A stretch of 64,000 bases of DNA from an uncultured Caldilineaceae bacterium. Its GTDB lineage: Bacteria; Chloroflexota; Anaerolineae; Caldilineales; Caldilineaceae. Made by a program: the position numbers and the translations under genes. The stretch spans positions 620,001-684,000 of the forward strand of contig OX638330.1 of assembly GCA_951812725.1 (NCBI GenBank), read 5' to 3'. The notes beneath the pieces are model-generated. The model was not told the DNA's origin. It made no database searches and saw only the letters and a program-made list of their open reading frames with translations. Of the stretch, positions 8,524 to 18,170 are shown in pieces. Each line of letters begins with the position of its first letter. The first letter of the stretch is position 1.

Positions 8524-9642
8524 GTGTCCGAAGAACACCCAATTGCCGACAGCGAGGAACGGATCTTCGTCGCCGGTCAGATGCAACTGATGTGGTGGCG
8601 CTTCCGCAAACACCGCGTGGCCGTGGTGGCTACCCTTGTCGTCGTCGCCTTCTATCTCGTCGTGCTGGGCGCCGACTTCCTGGCCTACACAAATCCGAAC
8701 ACGACCGAGGCCTATCGATCCCTGATGCCGCCCCAACCTATTCACTTTTTTGACAACGGCAGGTTCAGCCCACATGTCTACGCCGTAACCGGCGAGCGGG
8801 ATATGAGGACCTTCAAACGCGTCTACGTTGCCGACCCCGATCAGAAGCGGCCCATCCGCTTTTTTGTGCGCGGCTACAAGTACAAGTTCCTCGGCTTCAT
8901 CCGCACCGATCGCCATCTGATCGGCGTCGAGGGCGCTACCGCCGCGGAGTCAATATTCCTGCTTGGCACGGATGAGAAGGGGCGCGATGTATGGTCGCGC
9001 ATCATGGTGGCGACGCGCACTTCGCTCACAATTGGCCTGGTGGCGGTGGCGCTTAGCCTCGTGCTCGGCGTTCTGCTGGGGGGGATTTCCGGCTTCTATG
9101 GCGGTCCGATGGACTCTGCTATCCAGCGCCTCATCGAGATTCTGCGTTCGATTCCCACCATCCCGCTTTGGATGGGGATGGCCGCCGCCTTTCCCAGGGA
9201 CTGGAGCGTCGAGCAGATTTACTTTGCCATCACCATTGTCATCGCCTTGCGCGGCTGGACAGGGCTGGCACGCGAGGTGCGCGGCCGCTTTCTCTCTCTG
9301 CGCGAGGAGGACTTTGTGACGGCCGCCGACTTGGCCGGTTGCAGCCGCAAGCGCATCATTTTCCGGCACATGATACCCTCCTTCCAGAGCCATATCATCG
9401 CTGCCGCCACTTTGTCGGTCCCGGCCATGATCCTGGCGGAGACGGCGTTGAGCTATCTGGGATTGGGTTTGCGTCCGCCGGCCATCAGTTGGGGTGTCAT
9501 GCTTCAACAGGTGCAGAATGTCGAGGCGGTCGCGCTATCGCCCTGGTTGCTGGTCTCGGCCGTCCCCGTGATCGTCGTGACCCTGGCCTTCAACTTCATG
9601 GGCGACGGTCTGCGAGATGCCGCCGACCCGTATGGCGTCTGA
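8524..9642 (+). CDS. ABC transporter permease, DppC/OppC type, with large periplasmic insertion
   Basis: 372 residues, starting at GTG with AGGTGA upstream. Membrane segment 1 is at about 34-54. A soluble segment of about 90 residues (55-146) precedes the conserved LGTDEKGRDVWSR entry motif (147 onward), making the protein about 70-100 residues longer than a standard DppC. The EAA loop (AADLAGCSRKRIIFRHMIP) and the C-terminal GDGLRDAADPYG are canonical. The insertion is shared with the paralog at 55707 and probably lies outside the membrane near the receptor. Confidence 0.92.
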   Translation: MSEEHPIADSEERIFVAGQMQLMWWRFRKHRVAVVATLVVVAFYLVVLGADFLAYTNPNTTEAYRSLMPPQPIHFFDNGRFSPHVYAVTGERDMRTFKRVYVADPDQKRPIRFFVRGYKYKFLGFIRTDRHLIGVEGATAAESIFLLGTDEKGRDVWSRIMVATRTSLTIGLVAVALSLVLGVLLGGISGFYGGPMDSAIQRLIEILRSIPTIPLWMGMAAAFPRDWSVEQIYFAITIVIALRGWTGLAREVRGRFLSLREEDFVTAADLAGCSRKRIIFRHMIPSFQSHIIAAATLSVPAMILAETALSYLGLGLRPPAISWGVMLQQVQNVEAVALSPWLLVSAVPVIVVTLAFNFMGDGLRDAADPYGV

Positions 9643-9685
9643 GATTATTGACTCCTGAAATCTTTCTCCACTTGCCGCTGAGGTT

Positions 9686-10720
9686 ATGCAAAACGACCGC
9701 CAACCGATCTTATCGGTACGCAATCTGAAAACGAGCTTCTTCACCGACGAGGGCATCGTCCGAGCCGTAGATGGCGCCAGCTTCGACGTTCACCTCGGCC
9801 AGACACTCGGCATCGTCGGCGAGAGCGGCTGCGGCAAGAGCGTAACCGCGCTCTCCATTCTCGGCATCGTGCCCCGTCCGGGCCGCATCGTCGAAGGGGA
9901 AATCCTGCTGCGCCGCGAACCTGAAGACGGCCAGGCGCACGAGATCGCGCTGACCTCGCTTGACAACAGCAGCAGGGAGATGCGTTCGATTCGAGGCGCC
10001 GAGATCGCGCTCGTCTTCCAGGAGCCGATGACTTCGCTCAGCCCCGTTCACACGATCGGCAACCAGATCATCGGCGCCGCCCGCCTGCACCGCAAACTTT
10101 CCAAGCAGGAAGCCAGCGAGTTGGCGGTCGAACTGCTCAGCCTGGTAGGCATCCCCCGGGCCGAGGCGGCCATTGACGCCTATCCATTCCAACTTAGTGG
10201 CGGCCTTCGTCAGCGCGCCCTGATAGCGCTCGCGCTTTCCTGTGAACCAAGGCTTCTCATCGCCGACGAACCAACGACCGCCCTGGACGTAACCACGCAG
10301 GCACAGATTCTCGATCTCCTGCGCTCCCTCCAGGAACAGAATGGGATGGCAATCATGCTGATCACCCACGACATGGGTGTGATCGCGGAGATGGCCGATC
10401 AGGTCGTGGTGATGTATCTGGGCCGCGTGGTGGAGGAAGGCCCCGTAGACACCGTATTTGGCGAATCGAAACACCCTTATACACAGTCCCTGTTGCGCTC
10501 GATCCCTAGCATCCACTCGACGCCAAAAGTACAACTACCCACCATCACTGGAACCATTCCTCACCCGTATAACCGACCTGCCGGCTGCCCTTTCCATCCC
10601 CGCTGCCCCGACGTTATCCCGGGCGTCTGCGACAAGCACGAGCCTGAGCTGCAATCGGTAGGAGATGAGCACCTGGTGAGCTGTTTCCTCTATCATCCGG
10701 TACCGGAAACCAGCCCGTAG
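9686..10720 (+). CDS. ABC transporter ATPase, OppD/DppD type
   Basis: 344 residues. Walker A GESGCGKS (45-52), Q-loop [10 protein letters not shown], signature LSGGLRQR (170-177, with Leu where Met or Gln is usual), Walker B LLIADEP (190-196) and the H-loop THD are all present, so it should hydrolyse ATP. The C-terminal extension has the oligopeptide-ATPase zinc-finger-like Cys pattern (CPFHPRC...VC...SC), which in some DppD proteins binds an Fe-S cluster. It pairs with the next gene to power the importer. Confidence 0.93.
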   Translation: MQNDRQPILSVRNLKTSFFTDEGIVRAVDGASFDVHLGQTLGIVGESGCGKSVTALSILGIVPRPGRIVEGEILLRREPEDGQAHEIALTSLDNSSREMRSIRGAEIALVFQEPMTSLSPVHTIGNQIIGAARLHRKLSKQEASELAVELLSLVGIPRAEAAIDAYPFQLSGGLRQRALIALALSCEPRLLIADEPTTALDVTTQAQILDLLRSLQEQNGMAIMLITHDMGVIAEMADQVVVMYLGRVVEEGPVDTVFGESKHPYTQSLLRSIPSIHSTPKVQLPTITGTIPHPYNRPAGCPFHPRCPDVIPGVCDKHEPELQSVGDEHLVSCFLYHPVPETSP

Positions 10721-10772
10721 AATTCTAATTCGACAACTGGTCGAAGGATTCTGTTTCAAGACAGTTGGCAAA

Positions 10773-11816
10773 ATGGAAAACGAACAAGTGCTGCTGGAGG
10801 TCAAAGGACTACAGAAATTCTTCCCGATACGGAAGGGCTTCTGGCAGCGCGTAGTAGGCCAGGTCCGCGCGGTTGACGGCATCGACTTCCACGTTTACAA
10901 AGGAGAGACCTTCGGCATCGTGGGAGAGAGTGGCTGCGGCAAAACGACCGCCTCCCGCTGTATCGTGCGTGCGCTACAGCCTACCGCAGGCGAAATCCGA
11001 TTCCGAACCGATGACGGCGCTATGATTGACGTCGCCAATCTGTCCAGGGACAAGCTGCAGCCCCTGCGGCGACAGATGCAGATGATCTTCCAGGACCCCT
11101 TCTCATCGCTGAACCCGCGCATGACCTTGTTCGACATTATTGGCGAGCCCCTGCTGGTCAATGGGATGGCGGACCGCGGGAAACGTATCGAGCGCGTCGA
11201 AGAGTTGCTCGGCCTTGTCGGACTGCGGCCCGAGTTCCTGCAACGTTTCCCTCACGCCTTCAGCGGCGGCCAGCGCCAGCGCATCGGCATCGCCCGCGCC
11301 CTCGCCCTCAACCCAAGTCTGATCGTGGCCGACGAGCCGGTTTCGGCGCTCGACGTATCGGTGCAGGCGCAGATCCTGAACCTGCTGCTGGAGCTGCAGG
11401 GCCGCCTCGGCCTCACCTATCTCTTCGTGGCGCACGATCTCAGCGTCGTCAAACATATCTGCGACCGCGTCGCCGTTATGTATGTCGGCCGCGTAGTCGA
11501 GACCGCGGAAACGCAGCAGCTCTTTGAATCACCCAAACACCCATACACCGAAGCCCTTCTCTCCGCCGTACCCCAGCCGGACCCGAGCCTGCGTTCGCAG
11601 CGAATCATCCTCGAAGGCGAAGTGGCGGACCCCGCGAACCCGCCGTCGGGCTGTTATTTCCACCCGCGCTGCCGCTACGCGGTCGACCGCTGCCGCGAGG
11701 AGACTCCCGAACTGGAGGAGGTTGCGCCCGGCCACGCGGTAAGCTGTCACCGTGCGCGAGAATTGGACCTGGTGGGCACTTTGGACGCGCCCGTTTTGAG
11801 GGCAGGGCACTCATAG
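10773..11816 (+). CDS. ABC transporter ATPase, OppF/DppF type
   Basis: 347 residues. Walker A GESGCGKT (51-58), signature FSGGQRQR (163-170), Walker B LIVADEP and H-loop AHD are intact. The N-terminal [22 protein letters not shown] stretch is typical of the F-type partner, and the C-terminus has the Cys-rich CYFHPRC motif. It lies 52 bases after the D-type ATPase with only a weak ribosome site, so translation may be coupled. It is the last gene of the operon and faces a convergent minus-strand gene. Confidence 0.93.
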   Translation: MENEQVLLEVKGLQKFFPIRKGFWQRVVGQVRAVDGIDFHVYKGETFGIVGESGCGKTTASRCIVRALQPTAGEIRFRTDDGAMIDVANLSRDKLQPLRRQMQMIFQDPFSSLNPRMTLFDIIGEPLLVNGMADRGKRIERVEELLGLVGLRPEFLQRFPHAFSGGQRQRIGIARALALNPSLIVADEPVSALDVSVQAQILNLLLELQGRLGLTYLFVAHDLSVVKHICDRVAVMYVGRVVETAETQQLFESPKHPYTEALLSAVPQPDPSLRSQRIILEGEVADPANPPSGCYFHPRCRYAVDRCREETPELEEVAPGHAVSCHRARELDLVGTLDAPVLRAGHS

Positions 11817-11858
11817 CAAGGTGGGGATGCGCTCTATATGATTTGCGGTTTTGGAATT

Positions 11859-11908
11859 CTGCTCGGCGCGGATCAGTACAGTTGGAAAGAAGGGTCGAGC
11901 GGTTTTTT
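11859..11908 (+). terminator. Weak intrinsic terminator after the first Opp operon
   Basis: CTGCTCG (11859-11865) can pair with CGAGCGG (11896-11902) apart from one T-G pair, followed directly by six Ts (11903-11908). The loop of about 30 bases is long, so efficiency is doubtful. The position, between convergent genes, fits. Confidence 0.35.
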
Positions 11909-11922
11909 CTCTCCTCACTGCG

Positions 11923-12924
11923 TCATTGGACTGCCTTCGACGCCCAGGCTTCATCAACCATCTGAAATACGTCCCTGGTCGGGTTATACCCCAGCATTGT
12001 TCGCGCCTTGGCGATGCTCAACTCCCAGTTGACGACCTTGGAGACCGTCACTTCGACGTAGGGCCAGCCAGTCACTTTCGATATGTGTCTCAGCAGTTGA
12101 TCGTGTGCGAACGGCTGCGCGGCCATCAGATGAAAGACTTTGCCGACCGCGATCTTTTTTTCCAACAGGAGAAGCAACCCCTCGGCCAGATTGCGCGGAT
12201 CGTTTACCATTTCGGTCCCTACTACGCCCTGCGTGTCATACGCAATCACCAGTCTGGGATCGCGGGGATCAAGGTCCTCCAGATTCTCGACCGTTTCCTG
12301 CTCCTCGGGTGACAGGCCGGGCTTGGATTTCAGCGCCTTAAGGAAACCTGGCAGGTAGAGTTTGTCGGCCCAGATCGACGTGGGGTTCAGAAGCTCTTCG
12401 CGGGCCAGCGTTACACCAAAACGGGGAATTGTCACAGGCAGGCCACAGCGCCGCATGTAATTCCAGCACATATCCTCGCATAGTATCTTGCTCATTCCAT
12501 AGGGGTCGTCGTTAATGCGGGGATGCTGTTCGTCCACGGGCAGATAGAGGGCACCGTTGGGATTCCAGTAGACGTTGTCGGTGCTGGCAAGGACGAACCG
12601 ACTGATCCGGTTTGCGTGAGGGACAAGAGATTCCAGCAGATTGTATGTACCGACTACATTAGTAGCGAAGATTTCATCTGATGTTCGGCCCTGGGGCAAA
12701 TGGGCGCCCAGGTGGTAAACCGCTTCAACCCCCTCCACAGCAGGCTGCAGGCTGTCCCGCTCCGTGAGCTGTCCCTCCACAATTTCGACGCCCGGTCCCT
12801 CAATCCGCGTCCGCAGAGGATCTGCTGGCATGACGAGGGCACGCACCTGATGGTTCCGCCGCAGGAGTTCGGCGACAAGACGGCTGCCGATGCGTCCAGT
12901 GGCGCCGGTTACAAGGATCTTCAT
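11923..12924 (-). CDS. NAD-dependent epimerase/dehydratase family protein
   Basis: 333-residue extended SDR. The N-terminus has TGATGRIGSRL (GxxGxxG, residues 6-16), an ASTDNVYW active-site Ser strand, and a YxxxK as YGMSK in the middle of the chain. The length fits UDP-sugar epimerases and related nucleotide-sugar enzymes. GGAG precedes the ATG. It is the last gene after the ATPase-less importer at 12990-16590, but a terminator-like hairpin sits between them. Substrate unknown. Confidence 0.85.
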   Translation of the reverse strand: MKILVTGATGRIGSRLVAELLRRNHQVRALVMPADPLRTRIEGPGVEIVEGQLTERDSLQPAVEGVEAVYHLGAHLPQGRTSDEIFATNVVGTYNLLESLVPHANRISRFVLASTDNVYWNPNGALYLPVDEQHPRINDDPYGMSKILCEDMCWNYMRRCGLPVTIPRFGVTLAREELLNPTSIWADKLYLPGFLKALKSKPGLSPEEQETVENLEDLDPRDPRLVIAYDTQGVVGTEMVNDPRNLAEGLLLLLEKKIAVGKVFHLMAAQPFAHDQLLRHISKVTGWPYVEVTVSKVVNWELSIAKARTMLGYNPTRDVFQMVDEAWASKAVQ

Positions 12925-12954
12925 CGTTTACGCTCCAGTGTCGAATGAAAGGAG

Positions 12955-12979
12955 AAAAGGGGAGAGAAGATCCCTCCCC
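12955..12979 (-). terminator. Intrinsic terminator candidate after the DppC gene
   Basis: On the minus strand GGGGAG (12979-12974) pairs with CTCCCC (12964-12959) across a 9-base loop, followed by four Ts (12958-12955). It lies in the 65-base gap between the permease stop and the epimerase start, so it may reduce read-through into the epimerase. Confidence 0.4.
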
Positions 12980-12989
12980 ACGTGTAGTT

Positions 12990-13895
12990 TCAGCGTTCGC
13001 GCAAGGTCGGGTCAAGCAGGTCTCGGAGACCGTCGCCGAGCAGATTGAATCCGAGCACTGAGATTGCAATGGCGATGCCTGGGAAGACGGACATCTCCGG
13101 ATGGGTATTCAGGTACTTACGTCCGCCGGCCAGGATCAAGCCCCACGATGGGTCGGGCGGCTGCGCGCCAAATCCAAGAAACGACAGGGCCGCCTCGCTC
13201 AAGATGGTCCACGCCAGCCCGATCGTAATCTGTACGATGACCGGCGCGCCGGCATTGGGAAGCAGATGGAGAAGCATTATGCGCCAGTTGGACACGCCGA
13301 TGGCGCGTGCGCTTTCAATGTAAGGAAGTTGTGATACAGCGATCACTGCTCCGCGCGTGACGCGACAGAGAATAGGAACATAGATGACCGCAAGCGCGAT
13401 AATCAGATTCTGCGTGGACGGCCCTAGCAGGACCGAAATGGTAAGGGCCAACAGCAGACCGGGAATAGCAAACATCAAGTCGATGAACGCCATGATGCCG
13501 GTCTCGACGGGCCCGCGCAGGAAGCCGGCCGTGATTCCAAGCAGGAGACCAACCAGGCCGGACAGGGCCATCGACAGGATGGCGACAAGCAGACTGAACC
13601 GCCCTCCGTAGATGATGCGGCTGAAGAGGTCGCGGCCCAGGTAGTCAGTGCCGAACAGATGCTCCGCGCTCGGACTGGCAAGCATCTGACTGAAATCCGC
13701 CTCGAAAGGGTCTGCGGTCGCGAAGACAGGGGCGAAAACAGATGTAATGATCAGAGCGAGCGTGATGATGAAGCCGACCACGAACAGGCGGTGACGGCCG
13801 GCACGGCGCAAGAAACGTCGCAGCGGTTTTCTCGCCGTCACTTTCCGCTCTGCTTCAGAGCTATTCGTAGCGAATTCGCGGATCGAGTTTGCCAT
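12990..13895 (-). CDS. ABC transporter permease, DppC type
   Basis: 301 residues from the ATG at 13895, which overlaps the end of the upstream permease gene by 35 bases. A GTG at 13841, just after that gene's stop and behind AGCGGA, is an alternative start and would drop 18 residues. One N-terminal membrane segment is followed by HLFGTDYLGRDLFSR, then five more segments. The EAA loop is ARAIGVSNWRIMLLHLLP and the C-terminus GDGLRDLLDPTLRER is typical. It is of standard length, without the large insertion seen in the Opp systems of this window. Confidence 0.9.
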   Translation of the reverse strand: MANSIREFATNSSEAERKVTARKPLRRFLRRAGRHRLFVVGFIITLALIITSVFAPVFATADPFEADFSQMLASPSAEHLFGTDYLGRDLFSRIIYGGRFSLLVAILSMALSGLVGLLLGITAGFLRGPVETGIMAFIDLMFAIPGLLLALTISVLLGPSTQNLIIALAVIYVPILCRVTRGAVIAVSQLPYIESARAIGVSNWRIMLLHLLPNAGAPVIVQITIGLAWTILSEAALSFLGFGAQPPDPSWGLILAGGRKYLNTHPEMSVFPGIAIAISVLGFNLLGDGLRDLLDPTLRER

Positions 13896-14808
13896 AAAGT
13901 ACGTCCACGACAAGGTTCACTAAGACGAAAGCGGTCGAGTAGAGAAGCAGTACACCCTGCAGCACCGGCAAATCCCGGTTCAGCAGCGCGCGTACCGTCA
14001 ACTGACCCAGCCCCGGCACGAAGAACAATTCTTCGATCAGGACCGTCCCGCCCAGCAGGTAGCCCAACTCCAGGCCAATGACGGTTACAATAGGGATCGC
14101 GGCATTCTTGAGCCCATGCCGCCAGAGTACTTGCCGAGGACGGAGCCCCTTGGCATGCGCAACCCGCATATAGTCGCGATTGAGAACCTCGAGAACGGCG
14201 GAGCGCACGACGCGCGTCATCACCGCGGCCAAGGGCAACGCGAGGCTCAATGTGGGCATGACCATGTGCACCAGGTTGACGCCCAGGCCATCGCTGACTG
14301 GCCTAAAGCCGGAAGGCGGCAGCCACCGCAGACGCGCCGCGACCACCAAGATCAGAATCGTGGCAATCCAGAAGTTTGGAATTGAGATTCCGAGTTGACC
14401 GAATTGCATCGCCAGCAAGTCAACCCATGTCCCGTTGCGGGCAGCCGCTAAGATTCCCAAGGGAAGGGCGATCGAAAGCCCCAGCAGAATCGTGAGAACA
14501 CTCAGTTCCACCGTCACGGGGATTCGCGATTTGACCAGATCCCAGACGGGGTAACCGCCTAACAAGGAGTTGCCCATGTCTCCGCGGAGGAGATCTCCCA
14601 GCCATTCAAAATACTGCACATGGAGTGGCCGATCAAGACCCAGAAACTGACGCATCTTGTCGGCCGCTGGCGATCCTGCGCCCACGGTATCGAGCAGGAC
14701 GAGTACCACGTCGCCGGGAAGCGCGTGCATCAGCAGAAAGACGAGGGTCGCCACTGCCCAGACGGTCAGGACAGCGCGAATCAGCCGGCGACCCAGAAAT
14801 CCCGACAT
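13861..14808 (-). CDS. ABC transporter permease, DppB type
   Basis: 315 residues with six membrane segments. The family motifs are LPGDVV near residue 30, the EAA loop VAHAKGLRPRQVLWRHGLKNA and the C-terminal LDPRIRYE. AGGAGG lies 9 bases before the ATG. It follows the binding-protein gene after a 174-base gap containing a stem-loop and a duplicated 20-mer. No ATPase gene accompanies this system. Confidence 0.92.
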   Translation of the reverse strand: MSGFLGRRLIRAVLTVWAVATLVFLLMHALPGDVVLVLLDTVGAGSPAADKMRQFLGLDRPLHVQYFEWLGDLLRGDMGNSLLGGYPVWDLVKSRIPVTVELSVLTILLGLSIALPLGILAAARNGTWVDLLAMQFGQLGISIPNFWIATILILVVAARLRWLPPSGFRPVSDGLGVNLVHMVMPTLSLALPLAAVMTRVVRSAVLEVLNRDYMRVAHAKGLRPRQVLWRHGLKNAAIPIVTVIGLELGYLLGGTVLIEELFFVPGLGQLTVRALLNRDLPVLQGVLLLYSTAFVLVNLVVDVLYGKLDPRIRYE

Positions 14809-14833
14809 ATGAAGTCGCCTCCTCTTTCACAGT

Positions 14834-14873
14834 CTGGAATTATGAAACAGGGCCTGGAATTATGAAACAGGGC
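14834..14873. repeat. Perfect tandem duplication of a 20-mer
   Basis: The 20 bases at 14834-14853 (CTGGAATTATG...) are repeated without change at 14854-14873, just upstream of the DppB ribosome site in the operon's direction. An exact duplication suggests a recent slippage event. Confidence 0.85.
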
Positions 14874-14925
14874 GAGATATGGACGGGCGCGGCAGAGTAC
14901 AGAAGGGGCGGTTCGCCGCCGAACG

Positions 14926-14962
14926 GAGGACGCATCTCCTCTCTTCGGGGAAATGCGTCCTC
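14926..14962 (-). promoter_or_regulatory. Intercistronic stem-loop between receptor and permease genes
   Basis: Perfect 10-bp arms GAGGACGCAT (14926-14935) and ATGCGTCCTC (14953-14962), with additional TCC/GGA pairing in the loop, 20 bases downstream of the binding-protein stop. A second small GGCGG/CCGCC hairpin follows at about 14907-14920. There is no T-run. Confidence 0.6.
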
Positions 14963-14982
14963 TTGAATGAGGCTGAAACCCG

Positions 14983-16590
14983 TTACCGGTCCAGCCAAAC
15001 GTACTTCAGAAAGCGCACTGTGCCCAGACCATCTACCTGGTAGTCCATGACATCCGGGTGCATACCCATGCGATCGTCATAGGTGAAGAGGTAGACGAGG
15101 GGCCATCCCGCCTCATACCCAATGGTCAACGCCTCGGTATAGAGTTCTCGGCGCCGGTCGGGATCGGTTACTTTGCGCGCCTCTTCGACCAACTCGTTGT
15201 ACTCGGGAATGTTAAAGTTTGGTGCAAAGCCGTGCGACACGCCCTCCGGATGCATGATGCCGTAGAAGATGTCGTCCGGGCTGGATGCGTAGAGACCTTG
15301 CAAGGCAGCGGTAAATTCGCCCTTGTAGACCTTCTCCACCCAGACTGCGTGATCTGTGGCCAGCAGATTGAATTTTATCCCCAACTCTGCTGCGCTGATC
15401 TGGAGGATCTCGGCGATTTGGCCTTCATCAGAGGCCGCCCCGTAGAAGTTCAAATCGACTTCAAAACCGTCCGGATAGTTGGAATTGGCCAAGTACTCCT
15501 TGGCCTTCTCAATATCGGGCGATTTATAGTCCTCGATTCCGGTATAGTACTGGCTGTTCGGGGGCTGCGGGTCGCCAGCGAAAGAGCGGTTGCAGCGGCC
15601 TGCGGTATAGACATCGCACATGACCTGTTTGTCGACCAAATGCTGCAACGCCTTCAACACATTGGGGTCGTTGAACGGTTCCCTCCCTACGTTGAAGGTG
15701 AACATAAAGAAGATGCCGGTGTCGCCGGTAAACAGCTTGTACTCCTGCTGGGTCAGAGATTCCCAGGAGGCGCCGGGAACCATCATAATGAAATCGACAG
15801 CATCAGAGGAAAGGTTGGCCGCGCGCGCGGCGTCGTCGAGCAGATAGGACATACTGACGCCATCCAGGTAGGGAACGCCCTCTTCCCAATAGTCCTCATA
15901 TCTGACCAGTTCCGTCTTGACGCCAGGCTCGAACTCCTTCAACTTGAAAGGCCCCGTGCCAATGTATTCGAACGGCTCCTTCTCGAAGGTGCCTGCGGGC
16001 ATAACCAGCACTGCCGGCCGGCCAAGCACGTCCAGGAATGGGCTGTATGGTTCCTTAAGAGTTACCTTAACGGTGTATTCGTCTACAGCCTCGACGCTTG
16101 CAACCGGCGACAGCCAGCCCGCATAGGCCGAGATCGAGTCATCCATCGCGTGTTCAAAAGAGTAGACGACATCTTCGGATGTCATTTCCTGGCCGTTGTG
16201 GAACAGGACCCCTTTGCGCAGATGGAAGATATATTCGGTGTCGCTGACGGCCTCCCAAGTCTCGGCCAGAGACGGGTTGTTGTTGTATCCCGAATCCCAA
16301 TACAGCAGTCCTTCATAGATCTGGTGGAGGATGTTCCACTCGGTTGCGCCGTGCAGCCGACCGCCCCAGGGGTTGATCACGGTTGACGCCTGCGCTTGGC
16401 CAAACTTGAGGATACCGCCGTACTTGGGCCCTTCCTCAGCGGCCGGTGCGGCCGCTTCCGATTCATCGGCGCTGGCGGCCTGTTCAGCACCGCCTTCCGC
16501 CGGAGCCGCGGGCGCGCATGCGGCAAGCAGGGCAAGCACCACGATTAGTCCGAAAATCGTGGCGGCAACAGAAATATTTCGCCTTCTCAT
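14983..16590 (-). CDS. ABC transporter substrate-binding lipoprotein, family 5
   Basis: 535 residues from the ATG at 16590, chosen because CAGGAGG lies 8 bases upstream and the signal peptide begins there (RRR, hydrophobic core, lipobox LAAC with Cys25). A Pro/Ala/Glu/Ser linker precedes the mature fold. The family-5 signature reads LRKGVLFHNGQEMTSEDVVYSFEH. The length matches classical DppA/OppA. It is the first gene of an importer with permeases at 13861 and 12990, and a promoter sits 74 bases upstream. Confidence 0.9.
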   Translation of the reverse strand: MRRRNISVAATIFGLIVVLALLAACAPAAPAEGGAEQAASADESEAAAPAAEEGPKYGGILKFGQAQASTVINPWGGRLHGATEWNILHQIYEGLLYWDSGYNNNPSLAETWEAVSDTEYIFHLRKGVLFHNGQEMTSEDVVYSFEHAMDDSISAYAGWLSPVASVEAVDEYTVKVTLKEPYSPFLDVLGRPAVLVMPAGTFEKEPFEYIGTGPFKLKEFEPGVKTELVRYEDYWEEGVPYLDGVSMSYLLDDAARAANLSSDAVDFIMMVPGASWESLTQQEYKLFTGDTGIFFMFTFNVGREPFNDPNVLKALQHLVDKQVMCDVYTAGRCNRSFAGDPQPPNSQYYTGIEDYKSPDIEKAKEYLANSNYPDGFEVDLNFYGAASDEGQIAEILQISAAELGIKFNLLATDHAVWVEKVYKGEFTAALQGLYASSPDDIFYGIMHPEGVSHGFAPNFNIPEYNELVEEARKVTDPDRRRELYTEALTIGYEAGWPLVYLFTYDDRMGMHPDVMDYQVDGLGTVRFLKYVWLDR

Positions 16591-16663
16591 CTCTTGGCCT
16601 CCTGGTGTCTTGGATGGATTTGACGGTTGGCAATATCGCTGCAGAAGATGGCAAGACAACATA

Positions 16664-16693
16664 ATTTTATTACATTGGCAACGAGTCGGTCAA
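16664..16693 (-). promoter_or_regulatory. Promoter of the second family-5 importer operon
   Basis: On the minus strand TTGACC (16693-16688), 18 bases, TAAAAT (16669-16664). The start codon at 16590 is 74 bases beyond the -10. Confidence 0.55.
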
Positions 16694-17005
16694 GTCGATT
16701 TTTCCGACTGGCTTGCGACCCGCAAGAGGCAAAACTACTCCTGCCCATCGGGTGTGTCTCCGTTCAGTGCTCTCACGTGGACAGCGCCAGCCGCAGAAGA
16801 AAGTGCAGGAAGGGGCCTGAAATTGGAAGTGTAGGTCCATCAGGCAAGTTCTGCCCTTTGTACCAGACGGCGCACGACGGGGACGATCTGACGCTGAGAT
16901 GGAAGGGAATCAGGAGGGAATTGAAGCGGGATGCAGGGAAGCGGAATTGAGCGGTGGTAAATCGACCGGGCAACTGATTACGATGGCCAAGCCGTCACAT
17001 CGACT
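16694..17005. other. Intergenic region without a recognised gene
   Basis: About 310 bases between the promoter of the binding-protein gene and the stop of the oxidoreductase gene upstream of it. No open frame with a ribosome site, no hairpin with a T-run and no repeat copy was seen. Confidence 0.45.
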
Positions 17006-18079
17006 CTATGCGCGAAAAGCCTTTATCATTTCAATCAGCAGAGCAATCTGCGCACGACCTCCTTTAGCCGGTGTGCGCGGCGTCTTCCCGTTAACTATAC
17101 AGTCGTGGAAGTGAACCAGCTCCAGCTTGAACGCTTCCTCGTACGAGGCGGTCGTCGTCGACTCGTGGAAGTGGCCCCCATCCATCCGCCACTCTTCAAC
17201 TACCGTGGCCGCATTCTTCAGAAACGGACTGGGAAATTTGATAGACACGATGCTGTCCGGCGCGTAAACGGTCATCGTCTCGTCGAAGACGCGTAGCTCC
17301 CGCACCGAGGCGGTGTCCAGTATACAACGCAGATTGTTCGGATAAGCCAGGATCGAGACGAAGGCCCCGCCGCCATTCCAGATTTCAGTCGACACGACAC
17401 GCTCCGGCAGCCCGAAAGCGCCGTCCAGAATGTAGATGTCGTGAATCGACAGGCCCAGCATCTTGCCATAGGCGCGCATGACCGCTTCGGGTTGGGCGCC
17501 AATTGCGCGTTGCAGGCTTTCCTGGTTCAGCCGCTGCATCCTGTCCTTCTCGGACGCGTCGACGTCATCGACCCGCACGATGTCATAGTGCTCCAGAAAC
17601 AGGGCATTCGGGCCGTTGATATCGTAAAGGCGGATCAGACTCGGGTCTTGCATCTGCTGGATGCGTTTGCGGCCGGCCACATAGCCGGGATCGTAGCATT
17701 TGTGATGGCCGAGCATCGCAACACAGCCGCTCTGCGCCTGTGCGTCCAGAATCTCATCGGCCTCATCCAGGTTGTTGCACATCGGTTTCTCGATAAAGAC
17801 GTGTTTGCCCGCCCGCAGCGCATCCGTAGCCGGCTGGGCATGGTCCTGCGTCAGCACCATCACCGCATCCACGTCCGCCCGCTCCAGCATCTCGCGATAG
17901 TCGGAAAATGTGTGCCGAATTCCGTACTTCGCGCCGACAGCCTGAACGGTACCGGGGGACAGATCGCACAGGGCCGCAATCTCAAAGAGCTGCGGCAATT
18001 CAGACAGATGCGGCAAGTGCATCACCTGCGCGACCATTCCAGTACCGATTAACCCGATTCTGACTGGCTTGTTTCCCAC
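17006..18079 (-). CDS. Gfo/Idh/MocA-family oxidoreductase
   Basis: 357 residues from a GTG at 18079, chosen because GGAGGAG lies 8 bases upstream and the Rossmann strand starts directly after it (RIGLIGTGMVA, residues 7-17). The family motif EKP is at 97-99 (FIEKPM). The C-terminal half is the alpha/beta substrate domain with HDIYILDGAFG. Members oxidise or reduce sugars, inositols and amino sugars with NAD(P). It heads toward the importer at 14983 and follows two dioxygenase genes, so it probably belongs to a sugar-derivative pathway. Confidence 0.88.
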   Translation of the reverse strand: MGNKPVRIGLIGTGMVAQVMHLPHLSELPQLFEIAALCDLSPGTVQAVGAKYGIRHTFSDYREMLERADVDAVMVLTQDHAQPATDALRAGKHVFIEKPMCNNLDEADEILDAQAQSGCVAMLGHHKCYDPGYVAGRKRIQQMQDPSLIRLYDINGPNALFLEHYDIVRVDDVDASEKDRMQRLNQESLQRAIGAQPEAVMRAYGKMLGLSIHDIYILDGAFGLPERVVSTEIWNGGGAFVSILAYPNNLRCILDTASVRELRVFDETMTVYAPDSIVSIKFPSPFLKNAATVVEEWRMDGGHFHESTTTASYEEAFKLELVHFHDCIVNGKTPRTPAKGGRAQIALLIEMIKAFRA

Positions 18080-18170
18080 GCTTTGACTCCTCCGTACAAA
18101 AAGATGGCGCCGCTTTCGTACACTGCTTCGCATTCTGCCCGAAGTTTTACGGCTGGAGTTTCAGACGACT

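Noticed and set aside
7606..8916. 436-codon minus-strand frame across two permease genes
   Set aside because: Antisense to two canonical permeases and rich in His, Gln and Asp with no motif.
15058..16386. 442-codon plus-strand frame opposite the second receptor gene
   Set aside because: Antisense shadow, with no start signal or family motif.
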